This document shows positions 24,510 through 33,507 of a stretch of 34,783 nucleotides of DNA, one piece after another; position 1 is the stretch's first letter, and every line of letters begins with the position of its first letter. The position numbers and the translations under genes were made by a program. Source of the DNA: Bacteroidota bacterium (GTDB lineage: Bacteria > Bacteroidota > Bacteroidia > Palsa-965); contig JABDAO010000020.1 in NCBI GenBank assembly GCA_013289095.1, positions 1-34,783 on the forward strand, given 5' to 3'. The notes beneath the pieces are model-generated. The model made no database searches. It was not told the origin of the DNA and worked only from the letters and a program-made list of their open reading frames with translations.

Positions 24510-25431
24510 GTTTCACATTTTTATATTTAAAAAAATAAGCATAGCAGGTTCCGGCAATAAACTTCAGCAGGTAGAAAGGCAGCAATTTTTTTTTGCCGTG
24601 CAAATAAAAGAACGCCATTTGTTTGGGCAGATAGTTCACAGAATTCCAGGTAAAGAAACTTTTCAGGAATACGGGCAATCGATCCTGGCGAAACGCGGTT
24701 CCTTTGGCCGTTTCCTGCGTACGGTCGAATACGATACAGGAATATGAAATAAAAACGAGGAACCCCTTTTTCCAGGCCCTAAGGGCAAGGTCATCATCAG
24801 AACCATATTGTGGAAAGGAGTGTTCGTTTAGAAAACCAACCTCCAGGATCAGCTTAGCGCTAAAAAAGCTGCCCCGGCCATTTAATGCAAAGCTGGGGTA
24901 TAGACCCAGTGGGGGGATGTTTTCGAGAAGTTCAAAACTTCTGTGGTAATTCATGACCCGATAATAGGTCCAGTCGATCGATTTCACACCCGAAAAGGTA
25001 ACCCGCAGCGGACTGTTATCTGTAACCGAAATGCTCCCAATAATGCTGTCGTCTCCGGCCGAATAAGCCGATTCAATAAGCGCGTTTAAATAATCCGGGT
25101 GTATTTGAGAGTCATCATTGAGCAGCAACAGGTAATCCGGGCAAAACCGGCAAATGGCATATTTCATCCCTTCGTTGATGCATTTGGTCCACCACCAGCC
25201 TCCCGGCCCCCGAAGGGTTATATAGGAAGGAAACTCCCTGGCCAGCATTTCACAGGTATCATCTGTACAGCCGTCTACTACGATCACTGGTATGATATCC
25301 ACGTTATACCTGTTTTCAAGCTTCCCGATCTGCAAAAGCAACTGAAAGAGGTAATCCCTCCTGTTAAAGGTAGGGATGATGATACAAATACTTCCGATGT
25401 GTTTTCCCGTTTTCATTTTTAAACATTCCAT
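24499..25431 (-). CDS. Family 2 glycosyltransferase (rhamnosyltransferase-like)
   Basis: GT-A motifs are ICIIIPTFNRRDYLFQLL, VIVVDGCTDDTCE, GPGGWWWTKCINEGMKYA, LLLLNDDSQIHPDYL (metal site) and YGSDDDLALRAWKKG. The GGWWWTKCxNxG and LNDD pattern is seen in rhamnosyltransferase-like GT2 enzymes of O-antigen clusters. The C-terminal region is hydrophobic and basic (LPFYLLKFIAGTCYAYFF), suggesting membrane attachment. The frame opens with TTG at 25449; the ATG at 25431 is preferred, and a second ATG at 25416 is also possible. It overlaps the next gene by 11 bp. Donor and linkage cannot be inferred. Confidence 0.88.
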   Translation of the reverse strand: MECLKMKTGKHIGSICIIIPTFNRRDYLFQLLLQIGKLENRYNVDIIPVIVVDGCTDDTCEMLAREFPSYITLRGPGGWWWTKCINEGMKYAICRFCPDYLLLLNDDSQIHPDYLNALIESAYSAGDDSIIGSISVTDNSPLRVTFSGVKSIDWTYYRVMNYHRSFELLENIPPLGLYPSFALNGRGSFFSAKLILEVGFLNEHSFPQYGSDDDLALRAWKKGFLVFISYSCIVFDRTQETAKGTAFRQDRLPVFLKSFFTWNSVNYLPKQMAFFYLHGKKKLLPFYLLKFIAGTCYAYFFKYKNVKHDL

Positions 25432-25460
25432 AATAAAAGGCAGCGCCAAGGGCTGTTCAG

Positions 25461-26831
25461 TTAATTTCCAGCATGGGGGTGTGGATAGGGATACGTTTGA
25501 TACTGGGGCTTGGGAACGAAATGAAAATCGCGTTCCTGTTGAAAATATTGGGGTAAATAATTATAGAAGGAGCCACTGGTATCCGTACCTATATAAGGAG
25601 TAAACTGATTGTTCCAGGTAAAAAGATCGCCGTCGCCATGACCATTTACTATACCGGTATCATTTGATCCAAAAGCCAGTCCACTTGCGTAACCTGGTTG
25701 AGTAAAAATCGGGTAAGTCTGAGGGCCGGTAATCACAAAATTTGAAATGCCAACCCCGAAGCGGTATCCTTGGAACTGATTGTCATGTATCAGCGCCTCA
25801 CCTCCGCGCACCATCACTGCGTTTTCGACAAGATTTTTGGAACTCTGGCCCGGGACAATGGGGGTCCCATCCATGAAAGTAGTATTGACAACCGTATTGT
25901 TGTAGATTTCAACCGCCCGGGTGCTGTAATAATTCAAACCCGACTGTTGTCTCGCTTCATGAGCGTCGATGGCCTGGGCAGAATATGCCCCAATGTTATT
26001 GTTGGCAACGGTATTGTACCTGAACACATACAATGCACAACCTCCGGCCGCTACCGAATGCCGGTGAAAATCGAATGTGTTGTTTTCAATAAAAATGAAG
26101 TTTTCAGACCCAAAGCGGGGGTCTGTGATCCATTGTTTATTCGCCCCGAAGATCACGATGCCATACCCCAACCCCAATCCAGTTGGCCCTTTGACATTGT
26201 GCGAAAACATGCAACTCGTGACAAGGCCCCGGGCCACCAGATCATCATGCTGTACACAGATAGCCGCACTTCCAAAAAACTGGAAGAGGCACCTCCTGAT
26301 CACAAAATCCGTACAGCTGATCATTTTAATGCCTATATCAGGGGCCAGAGACCCTCCATCACCGGTTGTAACACAAGGAGACTTACTCCGAAGGCACAAA
26401 TCAGAAACGAATATGCCACTCGGCTGAGTGCTGTTGATATTGAATTTAAACATGCAATTCAGACTATCAGCCGAAAGCAAGGTGTCACTGAGCGACTCGG
26501 GTCTGAACAAAATAGTGCTTGTCATTCCACTGCCGGAAACAGAAATAAATTTCGTAATAACAATGGTCCTGACTACGCTAAAGACCCCTTCAGGCAGTCT
26601 TATCTCGTCACCATTGTTGGCGGAGTTAATTGCGGCCTGGACGGCGGGCTGAATATCATTCAGCATTCCGGGATTCTGCACATAAATGACATGGTGGGGC
26701 CCCGAATTCATCCCTCGCAGCAAGGCTGTCTGCGCTGGAGAGAGCGGCTCAGGCTTCTCGATATTCCCTTTTTTGCATTCCAAGCACAGCAACAACCCGC
26801 CGGTACAAAAAAACAGTGTTAAATATTTCAT
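25461..26831 (-). CDS. Right-handed beta-helix lipoprotein (pectate-lyase/epimerase-like)
   Basis: The N-terminus MKYLTLFFCTGGLLLCLECKK is a lipoprotein-like signal with Cys at 16 or 19. A Pro-rich linker follows, then DIQPAVQAAINSANNGDEI and RLPEGVFSVVRTIVI, the usual entry to pectin-lyase-fold proteins. Next comes a run of coils with Asn ladders (FIFIENNTFDFHRH, VFRYNTVANNNIG, EIYNNTVVNTTFMDG, LIHDNQFQGYRFG). Such proteins bind, cleave or epimerise polysaccharides. No catalytic triad can be identified by eye, so lyase, C5-epimerase or binding are all open. The ATG at 26831 is preferred over GTG at 26837. It sits inside the polysaccharide cluster with a 157-bp gap upstream, so it probably acts on the exported glycan in the periplasm or at the surface. 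Confidence 0.8.
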   Translation of the reverse strand: MKYLTLFFCTGGLLLCLECKKGNIEKPEPLSPAQTALLRGMNSGPHHVIYVQNPGMLNDIQPAVQAAINSANNGDEIRLPEGVFSVVRTIVITKFISVSGSGMTSTILFRPESLSDTLLSADSLNCMFKFNINSTQPSGIFVSDLCLRSKSPCVTTGDGGSLAPDIGIKMISCTDFVIRRCLFQFFGSAAICVQHDDLVARGLVTSCMFSHNVKGPTGLGLGYGIVIFGANKQWITDPRFGSENFIFIENNTFDFHRHSVAAGGCALYVFRYNTVANNNIGAYSAQAIDAHEARQQSGLNYYSTRAVEIYNNTVVNTTFMDGTPIVPGQSSKNLVENAVMVRGGEALIHDNQFQGYRFGVGISNFVITGPQTYPIFTQPGYASGLAFGSNDTGIVNGHGDGDLFTWNNQFTPYIGTDTSGSFYNYLPQYFQQERDFHFVPKPQYQTYPYPHPHAGN

Positions 26832-26994
26832 GTGCACTAGTTTTTAATGATGAAACTTTTCTATTCTTCAGAGCTCACTTCAAATGATGTTTTCTATTTG
26901 CCCCTCTTTGCGACCAGGTCTACCCCTTTCACTGTCTCGTTCACAAGCCGACGGCTTATACAAATTCACAAGGACCCAGGCGTATTCACATCCC

Positions 26995-28815
26995 TTAGTC
27001 AATGAACTGTCTTGACCATACTTCGAGATTTATCCATTTCCAGATATCCTTTGCGGCATTTGTTTCTCTGTTTATATGGCGCAGGTGTTTCCTTCTGCAT
27101 TCGGCCACATTAAAATACCCCCGTTCATTGAACGATTCGGAGTTCAATAATTCGTTTACATAGTCAATGAATGGTGTTGTCCGTAACCATTCATCGGCCG
27201 GGGTGGCAAAACCAATCTTGTCTTTTCTTGAATAAATAGGAGCCGGCAGGAAACCCTTCATGGCCTCACGCAACAAATATTTGCTCGTGCCGTTTTTGAG
27301 CAGTTGCCCCGATGGCACCGATAATGTTTTCTCAACAAGAATATGATCCAGAAAGGGTATCCGCGATTCAATTGAAAAACGCATAGAATTCATGTCATCC
27401 CATTTTAATAAATGTTCCAACTTGAATTCAAAATGCTTCAGGCAGAAGTCATGTACAGACGAAGGGTTATGGAGGTCGCTTCCAAGCGTTGATAAGGCTG
27501 AGAGCCGGCGATGAAAGTTCTTTGATATACAACTATTTCCCTTTCCTGAACGCCGTTTCATAAATTCGGGGAGAAGGTAGTACCCCAAATACAAAAAGGC
27601 TTCTTTTGATGGGTTGTTCCGGTAACAACCTACAGATTCCCTGGCTGCAGCAAGCAGGCGCCAATTGAACAAGAGTTCCTTGATGTAACATCCATAAAAA
27701 TAATTATACCCTCCCAGCATTTCGTCAGCGCCTTGTCCATCGAGCGTTACGGCCACCTTGCCTTGCGCCAGTTGCATCACCTTATATTGTGCATACGGAC
27801 TGACGCCTGGCATAGGCTCCGAATGAGAAACGATAAAATCTGTGAACTCCGAATAAAACACTTCGGCTGAAGGAGTAACCGCATACATATTCCGGAAGAT
27901 CGGTTTAAAGCAATCAATGAAACGGCTCTCATCTGCTGGATCCGACCTTCCATAGACGGCAGAAAAGGTTTTCAACCCATGCAACTGATACTCCTGACTA
28001 AGTACAGAGGCAATGGAAGAAGAATCAATGCCCCCGCTTAGACAAACTCCCACGGGCACATCACTGCGAAGCCTTAGACCAACAGACCGGGTTAATTCAT
28101 ACCTGAATTCGGGAGGGGTAAGTCTGGTTGGATATTGCAGGGAAGCCTGGAGGTCATACCACTTTCTGCAACTTACGACCCCATTTTCAATACGGATGCA
28201 ATGCCCGTGCTGCAATTTAAAGACCGATTGAAAGAATGTTTCCTCAGATTGATCGGTGCGGTTGAATACAAGGTATTCGAAGATTATTTTCTCATTGGCA
28301 ACATTCTTCCCATTAAGTGGAAGGAGCGCTTTTATTTCGGATGCAAAAACGAAACGGTTTGCATCACATTGATAATAAAATGGTTTTATTCCAAACCGGT
28401 CTCTTGCCCCGAAAAGGATGTTTTGTTCCTGGTTGTAGATAACAAACGCAAAATCGCCATTGAGACGCGAAAGACAGGCCTCCCCCCACTCCAGGTATGC
28501 GGCCAGGAGCACTTCGGTGTCGGTTTTTGTTTTGAACGCATATTTAAACCCGAGTTCCTGTTTGAGTTCAAGATAATTATAGATTTCTCCGTTGAATACA
28601 ATCCAGTGGGTTTCATCATTGCTTTTCATGGGTTGGTGACCTGCTTTTGACAAATCAAGTATACTCAGACGCACATGACCCAGACCCACATTGTTGTGAA
28701 TAAAGATCCCCTCGTCATCAGGACCACGGTGTTTCAGCTCCGTGAGCATAGACCGGATGAGACGGGAGTCCACCGGTTCGCCTGAAAGATTAACAATGCC
28801 TGCTATTCCACACAT
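26995..28815 (-). CDS. asnB: Glutamine-hydrolysing asparagine synthetase-type amidotransferase
   Basis: The N-terminal class II glutaminase domain has the nucleophile Cys2 (MCGIAG), HRGPDDEG (29-36) and FNGEIYNY (74-81), with GARDRFGIKPFYY further on. The C-terminal synthetase domain has the ATP PP-loop LSGGIDSSS (259-267) and GQGADEMLGGYNYFYG. At 606 residues it is full length. AsnB makes asparagine from aspartate, but AsnB-type enzymes within capsule or O-antigen clusters are often thought to amidate uronic acids in the glycan; here the position between a deacetylase-like gene and a beta-helix gene favours that. It starts 4 bp after the end of the preceding gene, so translation is probably coupled. 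Confidence 0.93.
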   Translation of the reverse strand: MCGIAGIVNLSGEPVDSRLIRSMLTELKHRGPDDEGIFIHNNVGLGHVRLSILDLSKAGHQPMKSNDETHWIVFNGEIYNYLELKQELGFKYAFKTKTDTEVLLAAYLEWGEACLSRLNGDFAFVIYNQEQNILFGARDRFGIKPFYYQCDANRFVFASEIKALLPLNGKNVANEKIIFEYLVFNRTDQSEETFFQSVFKLQHGHCIRIENGVVSCRKWYDLQASLQYPTRLTPPEFRYELTRSVGLRLRSDVPVGVCLSGGIDSSSIASVLSQEYQLHGLKTFSAVYGRSDPADESRFIDCFKPIFRNMYAVTPSAEVFYSEFTDFIVSHSEPMPGVSPYAQYKVMQLAQGKVAVTLDGQGADEMLGGYNYFYGCYIKELLFNWRLLAAARESVGCYRNNPSKEAFLYLGYYLLPEFMKRRSGKGNSCISKNFHRRLSALSTLGSDLHNPSSVHDFCLKHFEFKLEHLLKWDDMNSMRFSIESRIPFLDHILVEKTLSVPSGQLLKNGTSKYLLREAMKGFLPAPIYSRKDKIGFATPADEWLRTTPFIDYVNELLNSESFNERGYFNVAECRRKHLRHINRETNAAKDIWKWINLEVWSRQFID

Positions 28816-28819
28816 ACAT

Positions 28820-29590
28820 TCAGGAGTTGATGATGAATTTTTTGACTTGGTTTTTTATATTTTGAAAGATGATCTCCTTGGTCCACGGAATGATCCGGTC
28901 GTCCCAACGCTGAGGGTGAGTCGTGACCATAATTTGATCAGGAAGCTCCTGCATCCGCTCGATAATATCAGCCGTCGAACGGAACTCAAGCGAGTATGAG
29001 GAAGTCACTTTATCGCGTACGCTCATGTTTTCGCCGTTCCATCTGCGCCCGGTGTCGGTGAGATAAAATATTTTATTAAAATCAGTCTCGAAATAGGGCT
29101 CACCGATGATCCCATACTCGGCATATGAATATTCTTCCCAGAGTTTGCGGTTGTCCCAAGGTGTGAGAGGGCTGCCATGCATACAAATTGTCCGCACCGG
29201 ATAAAACGTCCTGAAATATTCGAGGTTTTTCCTGAACGCAAGGATGGCCTCTTCCTTATCGCCCTCTGCTTCTGCGAGGTCTTCGTAATGATACCCGATC
29301 TCATGATCGAGATTCATGATTGCCCTGATCACTTCCGGGTCATTGCTGCTGTTCACAATCCGAAAATAGTATGTCGACCGGATGCCCATTCTATACTCAA
29401 TGGCAGCCATCCGCAATGAATTTTGAGGAAGATCATCAACATCATGACGCAGGATGATCTGTTTTCCTTCGCAGCCTCTAGTTAGATAATCTTCGTAAGT
29501 TAAAAACCCATATCCGTTACGACGGAGTGCATTTAACAAAAGTTCATAAGCCGTAAGTGTGAAGTCCCTCTCAAAGAAATACTTTTTCAT
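28820..29590 (-). CDS. WbmS-like polysaccharide deacetylase-fold protein
   Basis: Residues 45-55 read QIILRHDVDDL, a deacetylase motif-1-like acidic pair. GYHYEDLA supplies a metal-type His, and TICMHGSPLTPWDNRKLW and MVTTHPQRW supply later conserved His. This set resembles the deacetylase-fold WbmS group of O-antigen clusters rather than classical NodB proteins. It has no signal peptide. The reaction is not established; removal of an acyl group from a nucleotide- or lipid-linked sugar is likely. The ATG at 29590 has AGGAAAG just upstream and begins MKKYFF; the longer GTG start at 29608 is less likely. It ends 4 bp before asnB. Confidence 0.75.
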   Translation of the reverse strand: MKKYFFERDFTLTAYELLLNALRRNGYGFLTYEDYLTRGCEGKQIILRHDVDDLPQNSLRMAAIEYRMGIRSTYYFRIVNSSNDPEVIRAIMNLDHEIGYHYEDLAEAEGDKEEAILAFRKNLEYFRTFYPVRTICMHGSPLTPWDNRKLWEEYSYAEYGIIGEPYFETDFNKIFYLTDTGRRWNGENMSVRDKVTSSYSLEFRSTADIIERMQELPDQIMVTTHPQRWDDRIIPWTKEIIFQNIKNQVKKFIINS

Positions 29591-29638
29591 CTTTCCTAGA
29601 TTTAACACGGCAAGTGCTGGCCATGTGTTTCCAATGAT

Positions 29639-30787
29639 TCACACAAAGTCGGAATCAGCATATCCTCCTCTGAACCTGGACTGATACCCTGGGTCGTTTT
29701 GTACATCCTGTTTGCTTGCCGGATAGTTCTCTACGAACCACACCATAAAGCCCGTAACATCAATCAAGGTGCTGACCACATCCGTTGATTTTACCTGAAA
29801 CTCTGATTTATAGCCTGGGTTTTTTGCCAGCGCCACGGCTCTTTCAACAACCCCTTCACTGCCCCTGAATAGTTCAATAAGGCCCAGTCTTACCTCTTCA
29901 TCAAGAGTGCCGGCCCTGGCCGTACTGATGCAGAGGGTAGGTGTTCCGAGGAACGCTGCTTCGGCCGACATGGTCAGGCTCTCGCTCACAAGCAATGCCG
30001 CGTCTGCCATAAATCCGTGCATCTCAGCCGGATGAATTGAATAACCATACGCCTGGAGGTCGGGCGGCAGAGGCGATTCAGAAGAGATCACGATGTCTGC
30101 ATATTTAGATAATTCACGAACCAACGCATATTTTGTTTCCCGAGAAAGACCCGAAAGGCCTATATCATGGCTTGCTTCCCATGAAACAAAACGCAGAATG
30201 ATATACTTCCGTTTCATCGGCCCGCTCAGATCACCCGCAGTACTTCCCTTTTCAATAACAGCAGTGGCCCTGGTTACGTTGGTTGTATCCGGGGCCTGAA
30301 ATCTCCGGGGATGAAGCGAGCAGAGCTCCATAAACCCATTGAACCGTACATGCTTCTTTCCATACGATTTTGTGTATACTCCGGGGGTCAGGATCGTTTC
30401 CGTAAAAGGCACATACATCAGCTGGGCAAAGAAGTTATGATCGGTATCATCAAAAGCCAGGTGGGGCTTCCCGACCAGCCAGGCAGTATGTGCAGCATAA
30501 GGCGACCCGAAGCTCACGAAGAGATCGGGTTTCACTTTCAGCGCTTTGCGAAGCAGGAAGAAATCAGCACTCAGGATATAGACCAGCTTACCCAGCATAC
30601 TCTTCCTCCCCTTTCCACGGTTGCTGTATTCGAGCTTGTAATGGTCAAGCAAGCTTAAGGTCACTTCTTTATCCCTGGCAGTAATAAATACCTCATGTCC
30701 TTTGGTGTGCATAATGCGCACAAAGTGCCGGAAGTAATGTACATGCGCCGGGTGCCCAATGTCTATAAATATTTTCATGCTCTTCAT
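29639..30787 (-). CDS. DUF354 family protein (GT-B/UDP-GlcNAc 2-epimerase-like fold)
   Basis: The N-terminus MKIFIDIGHPAHVHYFRHFV and GHEVFITARDKE are the signature of DUF354 proteins, which share the GT-B Rossmann architecture with UDP-GlcNAc 2-epimerases and MurG-like glycosyltransferases. Further family segments are PDLFVSFGSPYAAHTAWLVG, HLAFDDTDHN, FNGFMELCSLHPRRF and the C-terminal GFMADAALLVSESLTMSAEA, where the last stretch would face a nucleotide-sugar. The length of 382 is normal; an ATG at 30778 would drop three residues. It lies 9 bp after the polymerase gene. The exact reaction (epimerase or glycosyl transfer) is unknown for the family. Confidence 0.85.
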   Translation of the reverse strand: MKSMKIFIDIGHPAHVHYFRHFVRIMHTKGHEVFITARDKEVTLSLLDHYKLEYSNRGKGRKSMLGKLVYILSADFFLLRKALKVKPDLFVSFGSPYAAHTAWLVGKPHLAFDDTDHNFFAQLMYVPFTETILTPGVYTKSYGKKHVRFNGFMELCSLHPRRFQAPDTTNVTRATAVIEKGSTAGDLSGPMKRKYIILRFVSWEASHDIGLSGLSRETKYALVRELSKYADIVISSESPLPPDLQAYGYSIHPAEMHGFMADAALLVSESLTMSAEAAFLGTPTLCISTARAGTLDEEVRLGLIELFRGSEGVVERAVALAKNPGYKSEFQVKSTDVVSTLIDVTGFMVWFVENYPASKQDVQNDPGYQSRFRGGYADSDFV

Positions 30788-30796
30788 TTAATCCGA

Positions 30797-32113
30797 TTAG
30801 TAACCATGACCGCGTTTGGGTGCATTTAATTTTCTATTGTATGAGCCATTTGAACCTGTTTTCAAAATCAAGTACCTGGACGTGGCACTTCCAGCTTTTA
30901 CTGCACCCGCTACCTGGGCAATGGGCATGTAACCGATAAACAACAGGCTGTAAAAGAATGGTTTTAAAAAGATTGATTGACTGAACCCCAACATCAATAC
31001 CACAGCCAGGGCATATGCTGCGAAGTTCACGTTCATTCCGCTTCGGATGCAAAGCGACTTGAGCGATACGTAGTAACGGTAAAAGAAAAATAAAAAGAGG
31101 AAGAGCCCATAGGTAGCAAGCAGATCGGTGACACTGTTGTTCCGGTGTTGATCTTCGGAAAAGAAGGAGAATGTTTTTCCACCAAACCGCATCACGCCCC
31201 GCCCCCATCCGATCAAGGGGCTTTTTGCAAAATCGCTTAAATCGGCAAGAGCGCTTCCAAAGCGGGAGGACGTGGTGGTGCCAGCCATCTGAATATTCTG
31301 CTCAATCTTGGTACTCAGAAAATCGAGGGAGAAATAAAGCCCAAGTACGGCTGGAATAAGGATAATACCCAGCAGCGCTTTTTGAGCTACGTTTTGTCTC
31401 ACAAAATAATAGGCCGCTATCAATACAAAGAATGCCAGATAGCCGGCCGTTGAAAAGGTGGAGATCAAAGCAAGGGTCAGGACAATATTAACTCTCGAAC
31501 CTGCTCTCTGCTCACGTATCAGGTTAAACAGCAGAGCCAAGACCAGAAATACGGCAAACAGGCCAGGCTCCCAAAATGGCCCGGGGTTACGATACTCGGT
31601 GAGCACGCATTCATGAAAACAAAAAAGAATATTCGTAGGCCAAACCGTATAAAACCCTGTCTGCTCGGCGAATGGTGTATCAAACAACGGGCACACTTTG
31701 GCGACAAAGAAATTGAAAAACCCGTGCGAAAGAATGGAAGGGATAAAAAACGAAAAGCTGATGATTGAACACACATAGAGAATGTTCACGAGGTATCCGG
31801 CAAAGCGCTCACGGGTGAGACTTATTACAAAATACCCAAGGAACATCCGGATGAAGGTGCCGGCTATCATAACCGGCTCAAACGGTTTAATAAAAAGAAA
31901 CTGAAGAACCTCAACGACCAGGAAGAAAAGCACCACAGCCATTATCTTGGAATCGAACACAATGCTCCTTTTCAAAAAGATAAAGCACACGAAGAGAAAG
32001 AGCAGCAGAAAATGAAGCTGGGCAACCATAAAGTATGGAAAACCGCTCACCGCAATCAGACCTGTTACCATAAAATAATCGGTGGCCTCCCTCGACCTGA
32101 GAATTTTGAACAT
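30797..32113 (-). CDS. Wzy-like O-antigen/exopolysaccharide polymerase
   Basis: A polytopic membrane protein of 438 residues with about 11-12 hydrophobic helices. A long periplasmic loop carries EYRNPGPFWEPGLFA, the Arg...Glu arrangement typical of the Wzy/WaaL (O-antigen ligase-like) superfamily. A later SPLIGWGRGVMRFGG and DQHRNNSVTDLLATYG match the second conserved region ('G.G.......HN.....l...G'). It would polymerise lipid-linked repeat units in the periplasm. The gene starts 2 bp after the flippase gene and is followed 9 bp later by the DUF354 gene, as expected of a Wzx/Wzy-dependent operon. A ligase role cannot be excluded, but the neighbours favour polymerase. Confidence 0.88.
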   Translation of the reverse strand: MFKILRSREATDYFMVTGLIAVSGFPYFMVAQLHFLLLFLFVCFIFLKRSIVFDSKIMAVVLFFLVVEVLQFLFIKPFEPVMIAGTFIRMFLGYFVISLTRERFAGYLVNILYVCSIISFSFFIPSILSHGFFNFFVAKVCPLFDTPFAEQTGFYTVWPTNILFCFHECVLTEYRNPGPFWEPGLFAVFLVLALLFNLIREQRAGSRVNIVLTLALISTFSTAGYLAFFVLIAAYYFVRQNVAQKALLGIILIPAVLGLYFSLDFLSTKIEQNIQMAGTTTSSRFGSALADLSDFAKSPLIGWGRGVMRFGGKTFSFFSEDQHRNNSVTDLLATYGLFLFLFFFYRYYVSLKSLCIRSGMNVNFAAYALAVVLMLGFSQSIFLKPFFYSLLFIGYMPIAQVAGAVKAGSATSRYLILKTGSNGSYNRKLNAPKRGHGY

Positions 32114-32115
32114 GT

Positions 32116-33459
32116 TCAGTCGCTTTGGGTTGTTTGCCTGTTAAGAATACGTTTCACCTCAAAGGGGGCAACAGCGGCGCCATAGATACTGCAAATGATG
32201 GTGGAAAGAATAATGCCCACAATCCCCATTTTCAATGTCACGGCCAGGTAATAGGCCAGGGGAACAAACAGCAACATGCCCGCGACATTGACTAGTATCT
32301 GCAAACGGATCTGCCCGATACCATTGAGCACCATGATGTACATATTCCCGAAACAAATAATCACCGTATACAACATCATAAAGAGGGAAATCCGAAAATC
32401 GACCACTACCTTGTTCCCAACCCAGAGACGGTACGCTGAATTCGAAAATACAAGCATAATGATGGCCACAACAACCAGGATCAGCCATCCTGCCAACAAT
32501 TGTTTCAACGAATTCCGAATCCATGCAAAATCAAGTTTGACATAGGCCTCTGTAAAAGCCGACCAATAGGGGGCCGTAATGATACTGAACACCATTGTGA
32601 TCATTCCGAAATACCGAAAAGCTATATTATAGGGCGTAACCAGCTCGGGCGAAAAGAAACGGCAGATAAGCAGATTGCTGGTCTGAAAAAAGATCAGGAC
32701 CGTGAGCTGGATGACAAAGAATTTAATCCCCAGACCCAACACTTCTCTCAACAAACCCAGATCAATATCTTTGAGACTCGGGGCAATGTTCCTGAAACTG
32801 TTCCGGAAATAAAACACATTGACTCCTGCCAGGACGATTACCGGAATAATCGAAAAAACAAGTGCAATCAAATACAGCGATTCATGCGTATACCTGATCA
32901 GTACAATGATGGAGAGAAGCACTGCCAGGTTGGAGAGCATACCATAGAGTGAGACCAGGGCCGGTTGCTGGTGGCTCAGAAAAACACTGTTGATGAGTTG
33001 CAAGATGAATTGAACGGAAAACATCGAAAAGAGCAAAAAAGCAACCGCCCGCAAATCCTCGCGTCCGTCATCACGCAATTTCAGGATTGCATTCCAATCA
33101 AGATGGGAATTCAGAAAAACAAACGCGGTAAAAAGCAGACAGCAGATCACTGTTATTGAAAGATAGGCTGAACTTACATAGGCTTTAGCCTTTGTCATTT
33201 CGTTTTTGGCCATGGCTTCGGCGAGCTTGTTTCGCAAACCATGGCCCAATCCGATATCAAAGAAACTGATCCAGCCGAGCATAGAGCTGATCGTGAGCCA
33301 TACCCCATACTTGGTCGGACTGAGGTAGTTAATGATCAGGGGCACCAGCGCCAGGTTGATAAGCACGCTCACAAACTTGACAGCAAAAGAACTCACAATA
33401 TTCTTCTTCATTCTTGCCGACCTGCTCTGGGAGTCTGAAAAATACCTGTCTGAAATCAT
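32116..33459 (-). CDS. Wzx-like oligosaccharide flippase
   Basis: A 447-residue membrane protein with about 12 transmembrane helices, beginning KNIVSSFAVKFVSVLINLALVP and LSPTKYGVWLTISSMLGWIS. FFDIGLGHGLRNKLAEAMAKN follows, the classic N-terminal pattern of the polysaccharide-biosynthesis (MOP) exporter family. It would flip undecaprenyl-linked repeat units to the periplasmic face. It lies 48 bp after the Wzc gene and 2 bp before the polymerase gene. The start ATG at 33459 gives a short cytosolic leader (MISDRYFSDSQSRSARMKK) before the first helix; an inner methionine at MKKNI is also possible. Confidence 0.92.
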   Translation of the reverse strand: MISDRYFSDSQSRSARMKKNIVSSFAVKFVSVLINLALVPLIINYLSPTKYGVWLTISSMLGWISFFDIGLGHGLRNKLAEAMAKNEMTKAKAYVSSAYLSITVICCLLFTAFVFLNSHLDWNAILKLRDDGREDLRAVAFLLFSMFSVQFILQLINSVFLSHQQPALVSLYGMLSNLAVLLSIIVLIRYTHESLYLIALVFSIIPVIVLAGVNVFYFRNSFRNIAPSLKDIDLGLLREVLGLGIKFFVIQLTVLIFFQTSNLLICRFFSPELVTPYNIAFRYFGMITMVFSIITAPYWSAFTEAYVKLDFAWIRNSLKQLLAGWLILVVVAIIMLVFSNSAYRLWVGNKVVVDFRISLFMMLYTVIICFGNMYIMVLNGIGQIRLQILVNVAGMLLFVPLAYYLAVTLKMGIVGIILSTIICSIYGAAVAPFEVKRILNRQTTQSD

Positions 33460-33507
33460 TGTGTGTTGATTAGTTCTACGTCTTGTTTATTTACACTTTC
33501 CTCTGTT